Positions 49,431-61,008 of a stretch of 64,000 nucleotides of DNA are shown here, piece after piece (position 1 is the first letter of the stretch; each line of letters opens with the position of its first letter). The position numbers and the translations under genes were made by a program. The stretch is from assembly GCA_026261815.1 (NCBI GenBank), contig JAMPIT010000510.1, positions 18,572,001 to 18,636,000 of the forward strand, in the 5' to 3' direction. Below the pieces are notes generated by a model that saw only the letters and a list, made by a program, of their open reading frames with translations, searched no databases and had not been told where the DNA came from. The stretch is from Monarcha castaneiventris obscurior. Its lineage: Eukaryota > Chordata > Aves > Passeriformes > Monarchidae.

Positions 49431-51614
49431 ACAACTTAGTGTAACACTCATAATTTTTTAACATGTGATGTTAAATGATCTCCTGTGAGGAATTCTGTCA
49501 TCTGTTCTTGTAGCCGTGTCCTCTTGAGGTTAATCTAATTTGCCATGATACATAATTTTTTAAAACTTTGTGTGTTAAAGAAGAAGACCAAGATTTTGTC
49601 TCTTGTCATCTGTCTCTTGAAACCTTTTGCAGAAATGGTTGTTTCTTTGCTAATAGATAACTGGAAACAAGGCTTTCTCTACCTGAGATAGGACCCATAA
49701 TATTTTTATTTAATAATTTTGTGTCTGTCTTCCCTGTTGTAATTTAGACTTTTGGTATTTTCTTTGAGCTGACCAGTAAGTTTCATTCTCAGTGAATTAG
49801 AAGAATTCTCACATTCATGTGTGACATGTAGTTTTAACTTCTGCTTCCTCCTAGCAATCACATTTTCTGGAAGAAATGCTTTTGCTCGGTATTGGTACAT
49901 CATGGAGATGAGGTGACTAGGTATGTGTTGAGACTTCAAAAGAACAGACACATGTATAACAATTCCCTGTAAAAAGCATTAAAAAGACAGTGTTGAAACT
50001 GAAAGTAAGTCCTCATTTTGAGTGATCAGATGTTTCATTTGAATCAGATGTGGAATATTTCACTTTAGTGTTTCTAGAGTGATGCTTGTCTCATTTAAAT
50101 GTTCATATTCTCATCCTTTTGAAATAAAAGCAATAGCAGAGATTAAAGCTCTCTATTAATATTCTAGGTGAAAATCTTGTAGATCAATAAATTTGTTGGG
50201 TTTTTTTCTCTTTTTATAGGCTAATTGGTTGAAATTATCTGTAAATCTGCTTATTTTGAGTTCACAGAAAAATGTGTGAAAATGTAATTGGTCTTACTTT
50301 GAAAAAAATGTAGTAACAGAGCTTGTCAAGGTCTGATCATCTCAAATTTGTCTTAATTTATTTCTGTAGTAATGGAGAAGCAGCAAATGGTTTTTACTTG
50401 AGGTAGACAGTGTAATTCTAGATCAAGGATAATAAAAGCATTGAAGTATTATGTCTGGAATTGCAGTTTCCTTTTAGCTGATAATGCTGCCACTTCATTT
50501 CTCTGGTAGGCAGGCAGTCCTTGACCATGTCATGTGTATCTTACTGATTTCTAATGTTCTTGTAACAATATCATGTTGTGCCAAGCCAGAGTATATTATA
50601 TCCATGAAAACCCCCTCAAAAAATAATTTCAATTGTACTTGCAGTCTTTTTAGTGATGTTAAGTATTTTTCTCTTTTTTTTTTTTTCTCTGTTAATCCAA
50701 TTTAACTTTTCTTTTGGAACATGTAGTTGGATGTTTTCTAATTACTGATTTTAAAAAGGCTGAATTCTGTAGTGGACATTGTTTAACCTCTTTTTAAATT
50801 GCTAACAGATTAAGAAGTGATGCTTTAGCTGACTGAGTAAACGTTTGCTTATTTCTGAGGGATGTATTGTGTCACGTACAAATCAGCCTTAGTCATTGGC
50901 CCATAATGCTGTTTGGCTGTTATTTTATTTATGATACTTTTAATACTTTTTTTTCTTCATTCATTAGCCCTAGGTTTGGGTAACCTGTAGTATAGCTTAT
51001 GGTAGTGTATGAGGAGATAGATACTAAACAAGTTACCCCACATCTTGCTCTTAACCATTAATAGTTTATGAAGGCTAATTAACCTGGCTTAGGAGTGGAT
51101 TGACTGTATTACTTTCCCCCCATTTAGCATTTTTCCTGATTGCTTGTAAGATGGATACAGTGCTTTACAGGGATCTTGATGACAAAAATCTTGGAATTGT
51201 CTGCCTGAAGCAGGTCAGGTCTATATGTTTGAGCTGCATTTGTGGCTCTTTGCAGCCATTTGGTACACATGCTAAATACTTAGTGAATATTTAGCATTAT
51301 TCTTCGCTTTATGGAGATTGTGCTTATGGCAGTACAGCAAAAATTCATTATATATAGGATTATAGATGGAATTCTTTGTATGTAATAGGTGAATGGCAGA
51401 GCATTGTGTGTCATTCTGTTACTGCTCTGTTCCTGCAGTCTAAACTTAGTTCTTGGTTCGAATAATTAATACTTAGGTGCCTTTCTTGGTTCTAAGTCTA
51501 GGTCCTCTTAGATAAGAAGCAATGGGTGGAGATTGCAGCATGGGAAGTTTACAGTGGATACTGGCTTGTGCAATCTCATCCTTAGAATATTCAAAACTTA
51601 GATGCAGAAGGCAT

Positions 51615-51690
51615 TGGGCCACAGGAACACAGAATTGCTTTGAGCAGAGGTTGGACTGTGTGATCTCCAGAGGCCCTTTCTGACAGAATA
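51615..51690 (+). repeat. Decayed CR1 3' remnant
   Basis: Only the last blocks survive: GAGGTTGGACTGTGTGATCT, then CAGAGGCCCTTTCTGACAG. The orientation is plus. Confidence 0.7.
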
Positions 51691-53299
51691 AGAGTGAGAG
51701 CAGTGTCCAGAATACTGAAGAGTTAGCTCTTACCTGTCAGAGAAGAGTTTTAAATCACTAATAATGGAAGTGCTGCCTGGTCTCAGGGTGTTGGATGCTG
51801 GCTGTGATGCTGTTCTTATTCTCAGGTGGACACTGAGTTTCTGGCTTTAACTGTAGCAGCAAAACTGGTTATGTTGTTTCATAACTGTGTTGGCAGAGTT
51901 GCTCACAGGCTCCTGACAACACCTGTAGCTGATCCTCTTTTCCCTCTCTCAGTGTCCATTTGTCTCCTGTTACCTGTATTGTCTTTCCAGAACTAGAAAA
52001 TAATAGCATATATTAGTGCTTATCTAAAGTAATTTTTAATTTTCTCTCCAAAGACAGATTTCTGTTGATGCTTACTAAATTGCAGAATTGCAAGACAGTT
52101 TTCTGCATCTATTCATCCCCAACACTCTAGGAGTAATACAGGGCTGTTTTGTTAAAAGTAATCATCTTTAAGGGAGTAATTCATCATGTCTTTTGTGTAT
52201 CTTTAGTCCTTTGAATGAAAGATACTTGAAAAGGGAAATGAGTTAATACCAAAGTGTAGTATGCAGAAATAGTAAGTAAAATTTTGATGCTAGTCTGATG
52301 AAGTGTGGAGATTTGTTGAAAAGGATGTAATAACATCCAGCAACTGTGCATTTTAACTGAATGCTCTGTAGTTCCCAGTAATTTCATCAAGCGTTTGAGA
52401 TGCCCAGAATGAGTGCAACAAGTGGAGCAGATGTTCTGAATAGGAGCATTGCAGTTACCAGTATTTGAATTTTAATGTTGCTATAATCTAGGTTAGAGGC
52501 TGGTTACTTAATATTTGCTGATACTGTTCTCCTGTTTTAACTTTCCCCATCTTTTTTTTTTATTCTTGAACTGCTTTTTTCCTCATCTGAGTCCTGTGTG
52601 TTTGTTATTACAATTGTCTTTATAACTCTGGATCCATCGCCTCTGCTTTTGTTCCATTCATTATAAACTTGTGTGGAGAGCTACACCTTGTTCTCTAATT
52701 TTTTAAATGCCTCAGTCCAAACTCTTGCTGATTTAAAAGCTGAGCATATAGTACCCCATCCCCTAAGCTGTCCTTCTTAATTCTTTTCTTGTTCTGTTAA
52801 AAGTAGTGTTTTGTTTGTGTATTTGTCTTCATACTTTTTTCCCTCCTTAAGTTTGCCGTATCTTCCTGTTTCTAAAACTCATGCTTTTGTTCCAGAATTA
52901 CAGTCTGTGCTTTGGTGGATAGTTAAGTGTTTGCTAATTGAAGTTATTTTTTAATACAGAAAAATCTGTCATCTTTCATTGAAAGTTCCTAACAGGGAAT
53001 AGTTTATTGCATATCTCCAAATATTTCATTTTGCTCTCATTATACCCATTGCTTCCTTAGTCTCACACCCCTATTTTTCTTCAACTTGATTTTGCTTGTG
53101 TCTCATCTCAAATTTCACTTTACATTTGTTTTTGGTGTGAATGTGCATTGGTAAGAAAGGTCAACACTTTGCCCTGTAGATCTCATTTTTATTTTTAAAA
53201 CCCTTTTGTTGTACTTGCTTATCTTTACATTCCGATACGATGTCTATGTTCACATGCTAGGATGATGTATTGCAGTATGTGGATATTTTTCTTTTCTGA

Positions 53300-53334
53300 T
53301 TTATTTATTTATTTATTTACTTACTTACTTATTT
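53300..53334. repeat. (TTTA)n then (CTTA)n microsatellite
   Basis: About four TTTA-type units change to three ACTT units. This is a compound tetranucleotide repeat in N4BP2L2 intron 6. Confidence 0.9.
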
Positions 53335-55249
53335 GAAGAGTAACTCTAGAGTGCATGACAAGTTGATTGGTACTGTACTTGCAGTGCATAGCATAGGAAT
53401 CTGCCCATCATCTTCTCTTCAAAGGACTAAATGTTGCCAGAACTTAAATGAAAATTGGTCCTCTGAGCCTTCATGGGGGAAAGGCTGATGGTGAAACTGC
53501 AGGGTTTTTTCTATTTTACATCCCCTTAAGATGTAGTCAGATCACTTGGAGTGTTTCACATTGTCCTTTTTCTCCTCCTTAACCTGCAATTTAACATTGA
53601 GCCATACTTAATGGTGCATAAAAATTCAGTCAAAGAGAAAATGGCACCTCTTCTCCAGCTGTTGGCATCCATCAGTCCATCTGTTGCTGGGGGAGTTGTT
53701 TTGTTTCTTTCCTCAGAGTTTGGAATTGTGTCAGGTGAGATATTTGTGGCATCTAGAGGAGGTTTAAGCAGCTTTTGAGTTGTTTCACTTGTTCAGAAAG
53801 TAAATGTTTGATACTGGGCACAAGTATATTCAGTACACATAAACATATGTATCAAACAGTATATTCAGGATTGATTTCTTTAATCTCAATCAGCATATTC
53901 TATGACTAAGGAGCCAAAAAAAGTACATTCAAATCATAGGATATTTATGACTTTCATGAACCAAGCAGGACAAAGGTCAGTAAAGTCATCCCACCTGAAA
54001 TTTCTATGGAGTGAATGGACTCTCATTTGAAACTGAATTGCAGTTACCTCAGGAATGTGGGGGTTTTGGTGGGTGGATTGTTTGGGTTGTTTACTTTGAA
54101 AAGTGCTTGCACTTTGCCATGTATTTGATTAAAGGAGCAGCTTCTAAAGGCATGCTTTAATCAAACCAATTATATGCTTATTCTCTGTGTACTCTCTAGA
54201 TCAATGTCTTTTGTGTCTAGACTATAACAGGGCAGCCATCTGATGACTGATTATACATTGCACTGAACTGTATATACCTCACACCTGTAGAAAATGTAAA
54301 GATTGGAGCAGCTCTTTGAGCATTGTGATAGATTAACATATTTTATAAAGGTGGCAATGCTGTTGAGAGACAAAAGAATAAATACTGAGTTACTTTGGAT
54401 TGAGTTCAGTAAGTAGGAACCTTTACTGATTTGGGGCAGAGAGAATTTGCAACACTGTAATGTGTAAACAGTTCTTACAAATAATTTGTGCTGAATTTCC
54501 TTGCTGTGAGGCAATCTGACGTTGCTGTAGTAAGTACTCACTTGTTCCCACCAACCACTTCTTTGTCTTAGCTAGACACTTACTTTACTTCTCGCTTTGG
54601 AGAGTGAAATGGGCATAACAATGAAGTATGTACTTACCTTTTGATGCAGGGTCAGGCAGGTGAATCCATCCACAAGGAGAGTGGTAGAGCCAGCAAAAGA
54701 CTGCAGTGGAAGTGCAAGGGCAACATCTGGAGCAAAGTAGGAAAGGGCGACAGACTGTTTCTTCAGCAGCAAAGTGCTAAGTTGAATGCTCAGCTGTCTA
54801 ATGCAATTTCAACTGTCAGGAAGCCCAGTAATGCTGGCAAGTTTTGTGGTTTTTTCCAGTTGCTTGATCACCTGATACCAATATTCCATTTGGTTTTGAG
54901 GAGCTAGATCTTTATCACTCGTTTCAGTGTTAAAGGCAAGATACGTAACAGACTGGTACCTTGGCTTTTATTGTTATTCCAAAATTATAATTTCAATTTT
55001 TAGTTGTTGTTGAAGCAAAATTAGGTCACAAGGAATTCAACAACATACTTGGACTTACCAGATGGGGAAGGTGAAGTGTATCCCAGTAAATGCCATTTTA
55101 TGCAAGCTGCTCTACTGTAATTTTTATGTTGAAAACATAAAGTCCAGAGACTTTGGAGATTAATGATGGCATACATTTCTGAAAGACCATGTACCTCATT
55201 GCTAAATGTCATACAGAACTGGATTTTAAATTTATCTGCTCCTCCATCT

Positions 55250-55458
55250 TGCCTGATGATTAGGAAACATTTGCATGATCAGGCACTGGAACAGGCTGCC
55301 CAGGGAAGTGGTGGAGTCACCATCCCTGGGCATATTTAATAGATGTGTAAATGTGGCACTTGGGGACATGGTTTAATGATGGACTTAGCAGTGCTGAGTT
55401 AGTGGTTAGACTCAATGATCTCAGAGATCTTTTCCAACCTAAATAATTCTATGATTAT
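55250..55458 (+). repeat. CR1 LINE 3' fragment
   Basis: The copy includes CAGGCTGCCCAGGGAAGTGG, CTTGGGGACATGGTTTAATG, a GACTCAATGATCTCAG block and a final AATTCTATGATTATA. The orientation is plus, 5'-truncated. It is close to the copy at 5.4 kb. Confidence 0.92.
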
Positions 55459-58400
55459 ATCCTATATTTCATTACAGCAGTGACTGCAGGCATTTTTTTA
55501 TATCAAGCAGACATCAGCTTAGATGTGTGCTGGAGTTAAGTCTGTACAACTGCAAATAAGTAACACTTCTAGTTTTGCTGTCTTTCAGAAAAATGTGACT
55601 AATTGCTTTAGATTAATTAGTTAGCATGTTCTGCCTCAGTGGTTGTGAAAGTTCATTTGTTTCTCCAGTTAAAAGTGTCATCTGAGCACTGACTCTCAAT
55701 CAAGCTGCTACAGCAGGAGGATGCAACCTTAAAGTCACGTGCAGCAGAGTTATGGCAAAAAGCTTTTAGTATTGTCTAAAAAGTAGGCTGAGAAATTTAA
55801 GTCTTACAGTAGGGGAATTCCTATTTCAACAAAGATACCATTTCTTTTTATGACTAACCAGCTTTCTAAATGCATAATATGTAGCAAAATTTAAAGATCA
55901 GCTGAAATAGCACCTTTTTTTTTTTCCCTTTTGCATGTGTTGTTTGGGTTTAAAAAACTAGCAAATGTCCCTGTAAAGAAGTCTGTCTCCATGCTGGTTC
56001 TTGCATTTTCTCAGTGTTTGTGTGCCATATGGTTTTACAGTAAAACAAACTCTCAAAAGGCATGTAGGTGGACTAGAAGAGGAGGAATGAAGATAAATCT
56101 TATTGAAAACTAGTAGACAATTTGCTTCATTGAATGCAGAAACCTTAACATGGTACATGATAACATGATACAGCATATACCCCAAGCAGGAAATCTTAGG
56201 TATGCCATCATGGTGCATTAGAGTATTTCTTTGGAGTAGTATTTTCCTGGAATCAATTGAAAAACAAAAGTTACCTAGAACCATGAAGAATAATACATTT
56301 TATTATTCTGCACTTAATAGTTTATTACTTTCCTTTTTGCTTTAGTCCTTTCTTTAGGAAATTCAAATATTTTGAAGACTAATTTTCTTGAGCTGTTATA
56401 AAATCTCCATATTTCCAAAGCACAGAAACTATGTAGTTGTTTTTATGATGAACTGTTGAATGTCACTATTCATGGTCATATCCAGGGTGCTAAATCATCA
56501 TCCTGGATCAACATTTGCACTTACTATTTTGACATGCAACAATTTCAATGCAGTTATAGCTGTTAGTTTTTCTGGATTATCCAGGAGATTCTTTTCCCAT
56601 TATTTGGTGAATGTGTTTTTTCTGTTCTTGCATTCTAAAGCAAATCCCATCCAGTGTGGTTTTCCCTCCTGATTCAGAATTAATAGTAAGGAGACTAAGT
56701 AAGTGTGCAAACCTTTAAGACTTTCTCCCTCATTTCTGCAGTACCCTTTGATGCAACATCCCAGCCTAAGGAAGTTTCTGTCAGCATTGTCCTGAAAGTG
56801 TTGTCAGATGTGTCAGGGGTTAGACACGAGAAACATACTTCCACCAGTATTAGAGAAGTTCATTTCCAGCATCAGCAGCGCTAATTCACATCTGGGAGAA
56901 GGGAGTGATAAGCAAAGTATAGCTACAGTAATATCAAGGCTGGAGAAGTAAATTCGTTTCCTGTGCCAGTGCTGACATGGATAATTTGGTTGTCATTTCT
57001 GCAGTTGTTCTGGCAGCATAAGGACTTTTAGGTACAACAATAAATTCTTATTGCAATTGGTGCACAGGTCTGATGTTTTATTCCCCACTCCATTAAAAAC
57101 AGTTATAACTGGGACATTATTTTCGATTTCACTGGTAAGGGGGTTTTATGAATCTGAAAAAGCCAGAGAATTTCCTTGTCTAAAACCACTTTCAAGTTAT
57201 AAATTTTCTTCACTAAATAAGACAGTTAATGTCAAGATTTAAGATATAATCTTGGATTAGTATATGATTTCTGCACATTTGGGGTATGTGTAAGAAAGTA
57301 ATCTCTCCAGCTACTATTGCAGGTACTACACTTTGAGATAATTTATTTCAATAGACAAATAAGATCTATTCAATCCTAAAATTTTGGCATCCTGTGTCTC
57401 CTTTTCTGGAGAGATAGGAGGCATGTTGCTGACTAGGGAGTGTATTGTGAACAGAATTCAACATGGAATTTGTCTTGGCTAACTTCAGTCCTCTGTGGTG
57501 TGGACATCCACACTTAAACCATAGGGCACTGTATCAAAAATACATAGCTCTGGAAAAGGAGAAGTCAGTTTTCATTACTTGGAGAAAAGCACCATTTGGA
57601 CTTAAATGCCAGCATTTGAAGGAAATACCATTTCTTAGTAGGATTCATCTGGATACTATTACAGGGAAATAAATAATAGCTTTCCAATAAGATCACTATG
57701 GAGACCATAGTGGTTTTTTGCAGCAATATCAAGGCATCAAGACTTTAGAATCCTGTTGTAGTCGAGCAACTTTGTTGTTATGTTGAGAAAGCTGCTGATG
57801 TCCTTTGCCTTCTGAGAATTAGGAGGGTTTGCTTTGTAGAGCTCAAATAAGAAAAAAACCTATAAGAGACTAGCAATGAATAAATTTAGGAATGAATAAA
57901 GGGTAAGGATAGATTCCCATAGGTGACCCTTAGATCCCAGGCTGCCTCCTAGTGAGCAGCTTTCCCTCTACATTGACAGTCACCCTTTTATGGTTTGTTT
58001 TGTATTGCTTCTCTCAAGAATTTCAGAATACAGCACTTAAAGCAGGTAATTTTATATATGCATTCCCAAAAATTAACTAATTTTACCTTATAATTCTAAC
58101 TGCTGCTTTGCCTTAGTGTATTGTATGAAGTACCATTCCAAACAAAGGCTTTCAGAAAAGTGAAGAATTACAGAAAAGGAGCAGGTCTTTGGTACAAAGA
58201 TTTATCAATCAAATTTAGCTCTGAAAATCTCATCTCTCTGAAGAATTTTAAAGGGAGATGTTAGATTCCTGGATGGAATCCATGACTGGGTTTTTCTTAC
58301 AAGTGTTCATTTCAGGGTTAGCTGGCTGATGGGCCAACATCAAGATTTCAGAGAAGTCAGTTAGGGCTGCTTTCTGTTAAATTTGAAGAGAAATGCAGAC

Positions 58401-59108
58401 AAAATAAGTAAGATGTTCTGACAAGAGCTGCAAAATTAACTGCAAATAAACATGTTACTTTTCCTACAACCATCTTAATTTTTCCACAGTGTATTATTTT
58501 GTTGGTAATAAAGTATGAAATATTTCTTCCAAATATGTATGAGTCAACACTTAATATACTGAACAGTAAATACCAGAGTTGCTGTAGTCACTGTAACTTT
58601 ACATGATTTGGATTTTGGTTAGTATGTTTTGAACGTGAGTATTTGTTCTTAATGGATGACATTGTCTTCCACTTAGTTCTGCTCAGCTTGACATTTAATG
58701 AAATTTCAGTAAAACACCAGTTCTTCAGGATCTGTTATTCAAACATCATGCTGGAAAGACTTCCAGAAACACATTTGGTCTTGCAATGATCTGTGATACT
58801 TTTTGTAAAGCTAAGTTATTAAGATGGCAGCTGGATTTATTGAAACAGATTTAAATGTTCAGGATTGTCTTGAATGGTATTGATTAAACGTTTGTTTAAT
58901 CAATAGAAGGTTTGATCTGAGATCTTATCTATTGGGAAAAACAGATAGTCTGTGTTTGATCTTCATATTAACATAAAGTACCTATTCTTCAAATTGAAAA
59001 CAAAAAAACAAACCATCACCATGAATACATTATTACTCTAATTTAGTGGGGTTTTGGTTTTTTTATCTGTTTGTGGTTTTACATTTAATCTTCTTTTTTT
59101 TCACATAG

Positions 59109-60880
59109 GGAGACAATTTTAAGCAAGAACCCTGGATACCTGTTAACAAAAGCAAAGCAGAAGAAAAAGAGAAAAAGAAACAAAACAATGAAAAGTAATC
59201 GTACAGAAATTACGAAGAAAATGTTACGTGGAGTAGCTCATCATCCAATTCCAGGTGGCCATGATGGATCAGAAAGCGAAGAGGTTGATTTGGAAGAAGA
59301 AAACAAAAAATCGTTGTGTACATTCAGCAAAGGCCCAGAGGATCCAGTAGCAGTTTGTGAAGAGCAGTCTAAGAGTGGCGATGAAAGCCCAAAAGAAGCT
59401 TCAGGGGTTTCAAGAGAGAGTTTTCTGGTCACTGTGCCTGAGGTCTCCGTGATGTCAAATAGTGCACGGAAAAATGAGTTGCCTGTAGAAAGTGACAACT
59501 TGCTTCTAAGAGATGTAAAACCTTTTTGTACTGAAAACCTAACCAAAAATGCATTAGATGATGAGGAAGCAAATCAAAGGCACAAAGACAATCTTTGCAG
59601 TTTCCTAAAAATAAGCTGTGATAAGAACTCCATCCAGGAAACAGAAGGCATCTCTGAAGACTGTGGTAAGTCACTGTTAAGCACAGAAAACAAACTGGGA
59701 TCATGTCAAATTACATGTGAACCTGACTTGGAAGCCAAGCTGGTAAGTTTAAACGGTGAAGAAAAAGAAACCTCTCAGTGTTACAATTCAAATGTGCTTG
59801 AAAACGTGCCTGATAACACAGAGAGCAAAGGTGCATTGGAAGCAGAAGAGACTAGGTCCAATGCCTGGGCTTTTTTGTCAATTAATTTATCTACTGAGGA
59901 GTTGCAGATAGGCTTCAATACTCAAATGTCTCTCTCTCCTTGCTCTGAGGATAAATTTGTAGGTGAACAAAGACCTCAGAAAGTGATGAAACCTGAACAG
60001 ACTCACACAAACAGTTCAGCAGAGCTAAACTGCTATCAGTCAAATGAAGGACTGGTAAAGGAAAACCACCATGAAACAGAAATGGAGGAGGCTGGCAATG
60101 TAATAAGCAATGGTCTGTCTGCATCTCCAACTGGTAAAGTGCACTTTGATTCCCTAGTGGAAGCTGGGGCTGCCTTCACACAGGGTTCAAGTGAAGTAAA
60201 TGTGCCAATAAATGATGCTGCACCAATTACACTGAAGAGGAAGAGATACAGGAGAATTGTCAACTTAGCACCAAAGTTTAACCTACCAAGACAGATTGCT
60301 GGTCCTACAGAGGGAGGGAAGGAAGTCCCGGTAAGAGAAGATATTCCCCGAAAAAGTGTTTTGGAAGTGAGGCAAGAGAACTTTCTAAGCAAGGACTGTG
60401 GAGAAGCACATGAACAGGACCATTCATTGCAGGAATATTCCTTACCCACTCCAAATGCAGATGCTCTGGTACATAATATTTCTTACATTCATTCAGGGCA
60501 GCATTCTCCTATTTTAAAATGTGCCTTCAAGGTTTGTGTAGATTCCAAAACTAAGGAGGAGCAAGCTACAACACTTCAGCCACAACAGGTAGTCGATAAA
60601 AGAGAGGATGAGTGTGAACATGTTTCTTCAGAGGTTACGAATGGCCAACCAGATATTTTGTCTTCTGTTAAAGTTGTTTCTGAATATCTAGAAGATTCTA
60701 ATACATTGGCAAGCTGCAGTGAAAATGCAAACGAAGCAGATGACTCTGAGCCAGCAAAGGCCTCACAACTTGAAGATTATCAAGATGCAGATATGAAATG
60801 TAGTTTTCTGGGACTTCCCTTATCATTAGGATTTGCTTTTCAACTTGTGCAGCTCTTTGGTTCTCCAGGTCTTCCACTGG
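59109..60880 (+). CDS. N4BP2L2: N4BP2L2 exon 7 of the long form (residues 625-1215)
   Basis: The acceptor TTTCACATAG gives an exon whose first G completes Arg625. It then reads ETILSKNPGYLLTKAKQKKK and on; human long N4BP2L2 has a corresponding ERVLKKTG segment followed by a KTKQKRNRKRNK-type basic cluster, as I recall. The basic cluster at about 639-650 looks like a nuclear localisation signal. Most of the rest is acidic and Ser/Glu/Asn-rich, probably disordered. A short conserved block, LKRKRYRRIVNLAPKFNLPR, lies at 60231-60290. The exon ends with FLGLPLSLGFAFQLVQLFGS and PGLPLG, a hydrophobic motif shared with human N4BP2L2 and similar to one in N4BP2. The donor is CTGG|GTATAG (phase 1). 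The Met at 59188 is internal, not the start. Confidence 0.93.
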
Positions 60881-61008
60881 GTATAGTGCTTTTATTACTA
60901 CTCCTATGTAAAGTAAAAAAACCCAAAACAACCCAACCCTCAAAAAACCCACAACCCCCTCAAAACCACAAACAAAAAACAAAGCACTCCCTCCAAACCA
61001 AAAAATAA
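60881..61008 (+). other. N4BP2L2: Read-through tail if intron 7 is retained (alternative C-terminus)
   Basis: The exon 7 frame stays open for 42 more codons past the donor, ending at TAA 61006-61008. The extension reads IVLLLLLLCKVKKPKTTQPS and then a Pro/Gln/Lys-rich end encoded by an A/C-rich low-complexity tract. With the preceding hydrophobic residues it makes a segment that could look membrane-like. There is no homologue I know of, so it is probably intron sequence, but an intron-retained transcript would encode it. Confidence 0.4.

Larger units (their letters stand above)
47151..59108 (+). other. N4BP2L2: N4BP2L2 intron 6 of the long form (after the short-form 3'UTR)
   Basis: This is the remainder of the intron between the internal donor at 45987 and the acceptor TTTTTTTTCACATAG at 59108. 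It contains a solo LTR (48975-49430), a weak CR1 remnant (51615-51690), a tetranucleotide microsatellite (53300-53334) and a CR1 copy (55250-55458). The open frames, up to 108 codons, show no domain or splice support. Confidence 0.8.

Noticed and set aside
54572..54907. Overlapping 88- and 66-codon frames on opposite strands, locally less AT-rich
   Set aside because: Considered as a possible decayed exon of the long form, but neither has fitting splice sites or family resemblance.
59241..60449. Minus-strand frames of 71-137 codons opposite exon 7
   Set aside because: Antisense shadows of the long N4BP2L2 coding exon.
59188..61008. Reading the large downstream frame as an independent single-exon gene of 606 codons
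   Set aside because: An in-phase acceptor at 59109, the human-like basic cluster upstream of the Met at 59188, and the exon 8 continuation at 63268 show it is N4BP2L2 exon 7 plus intron read-through.
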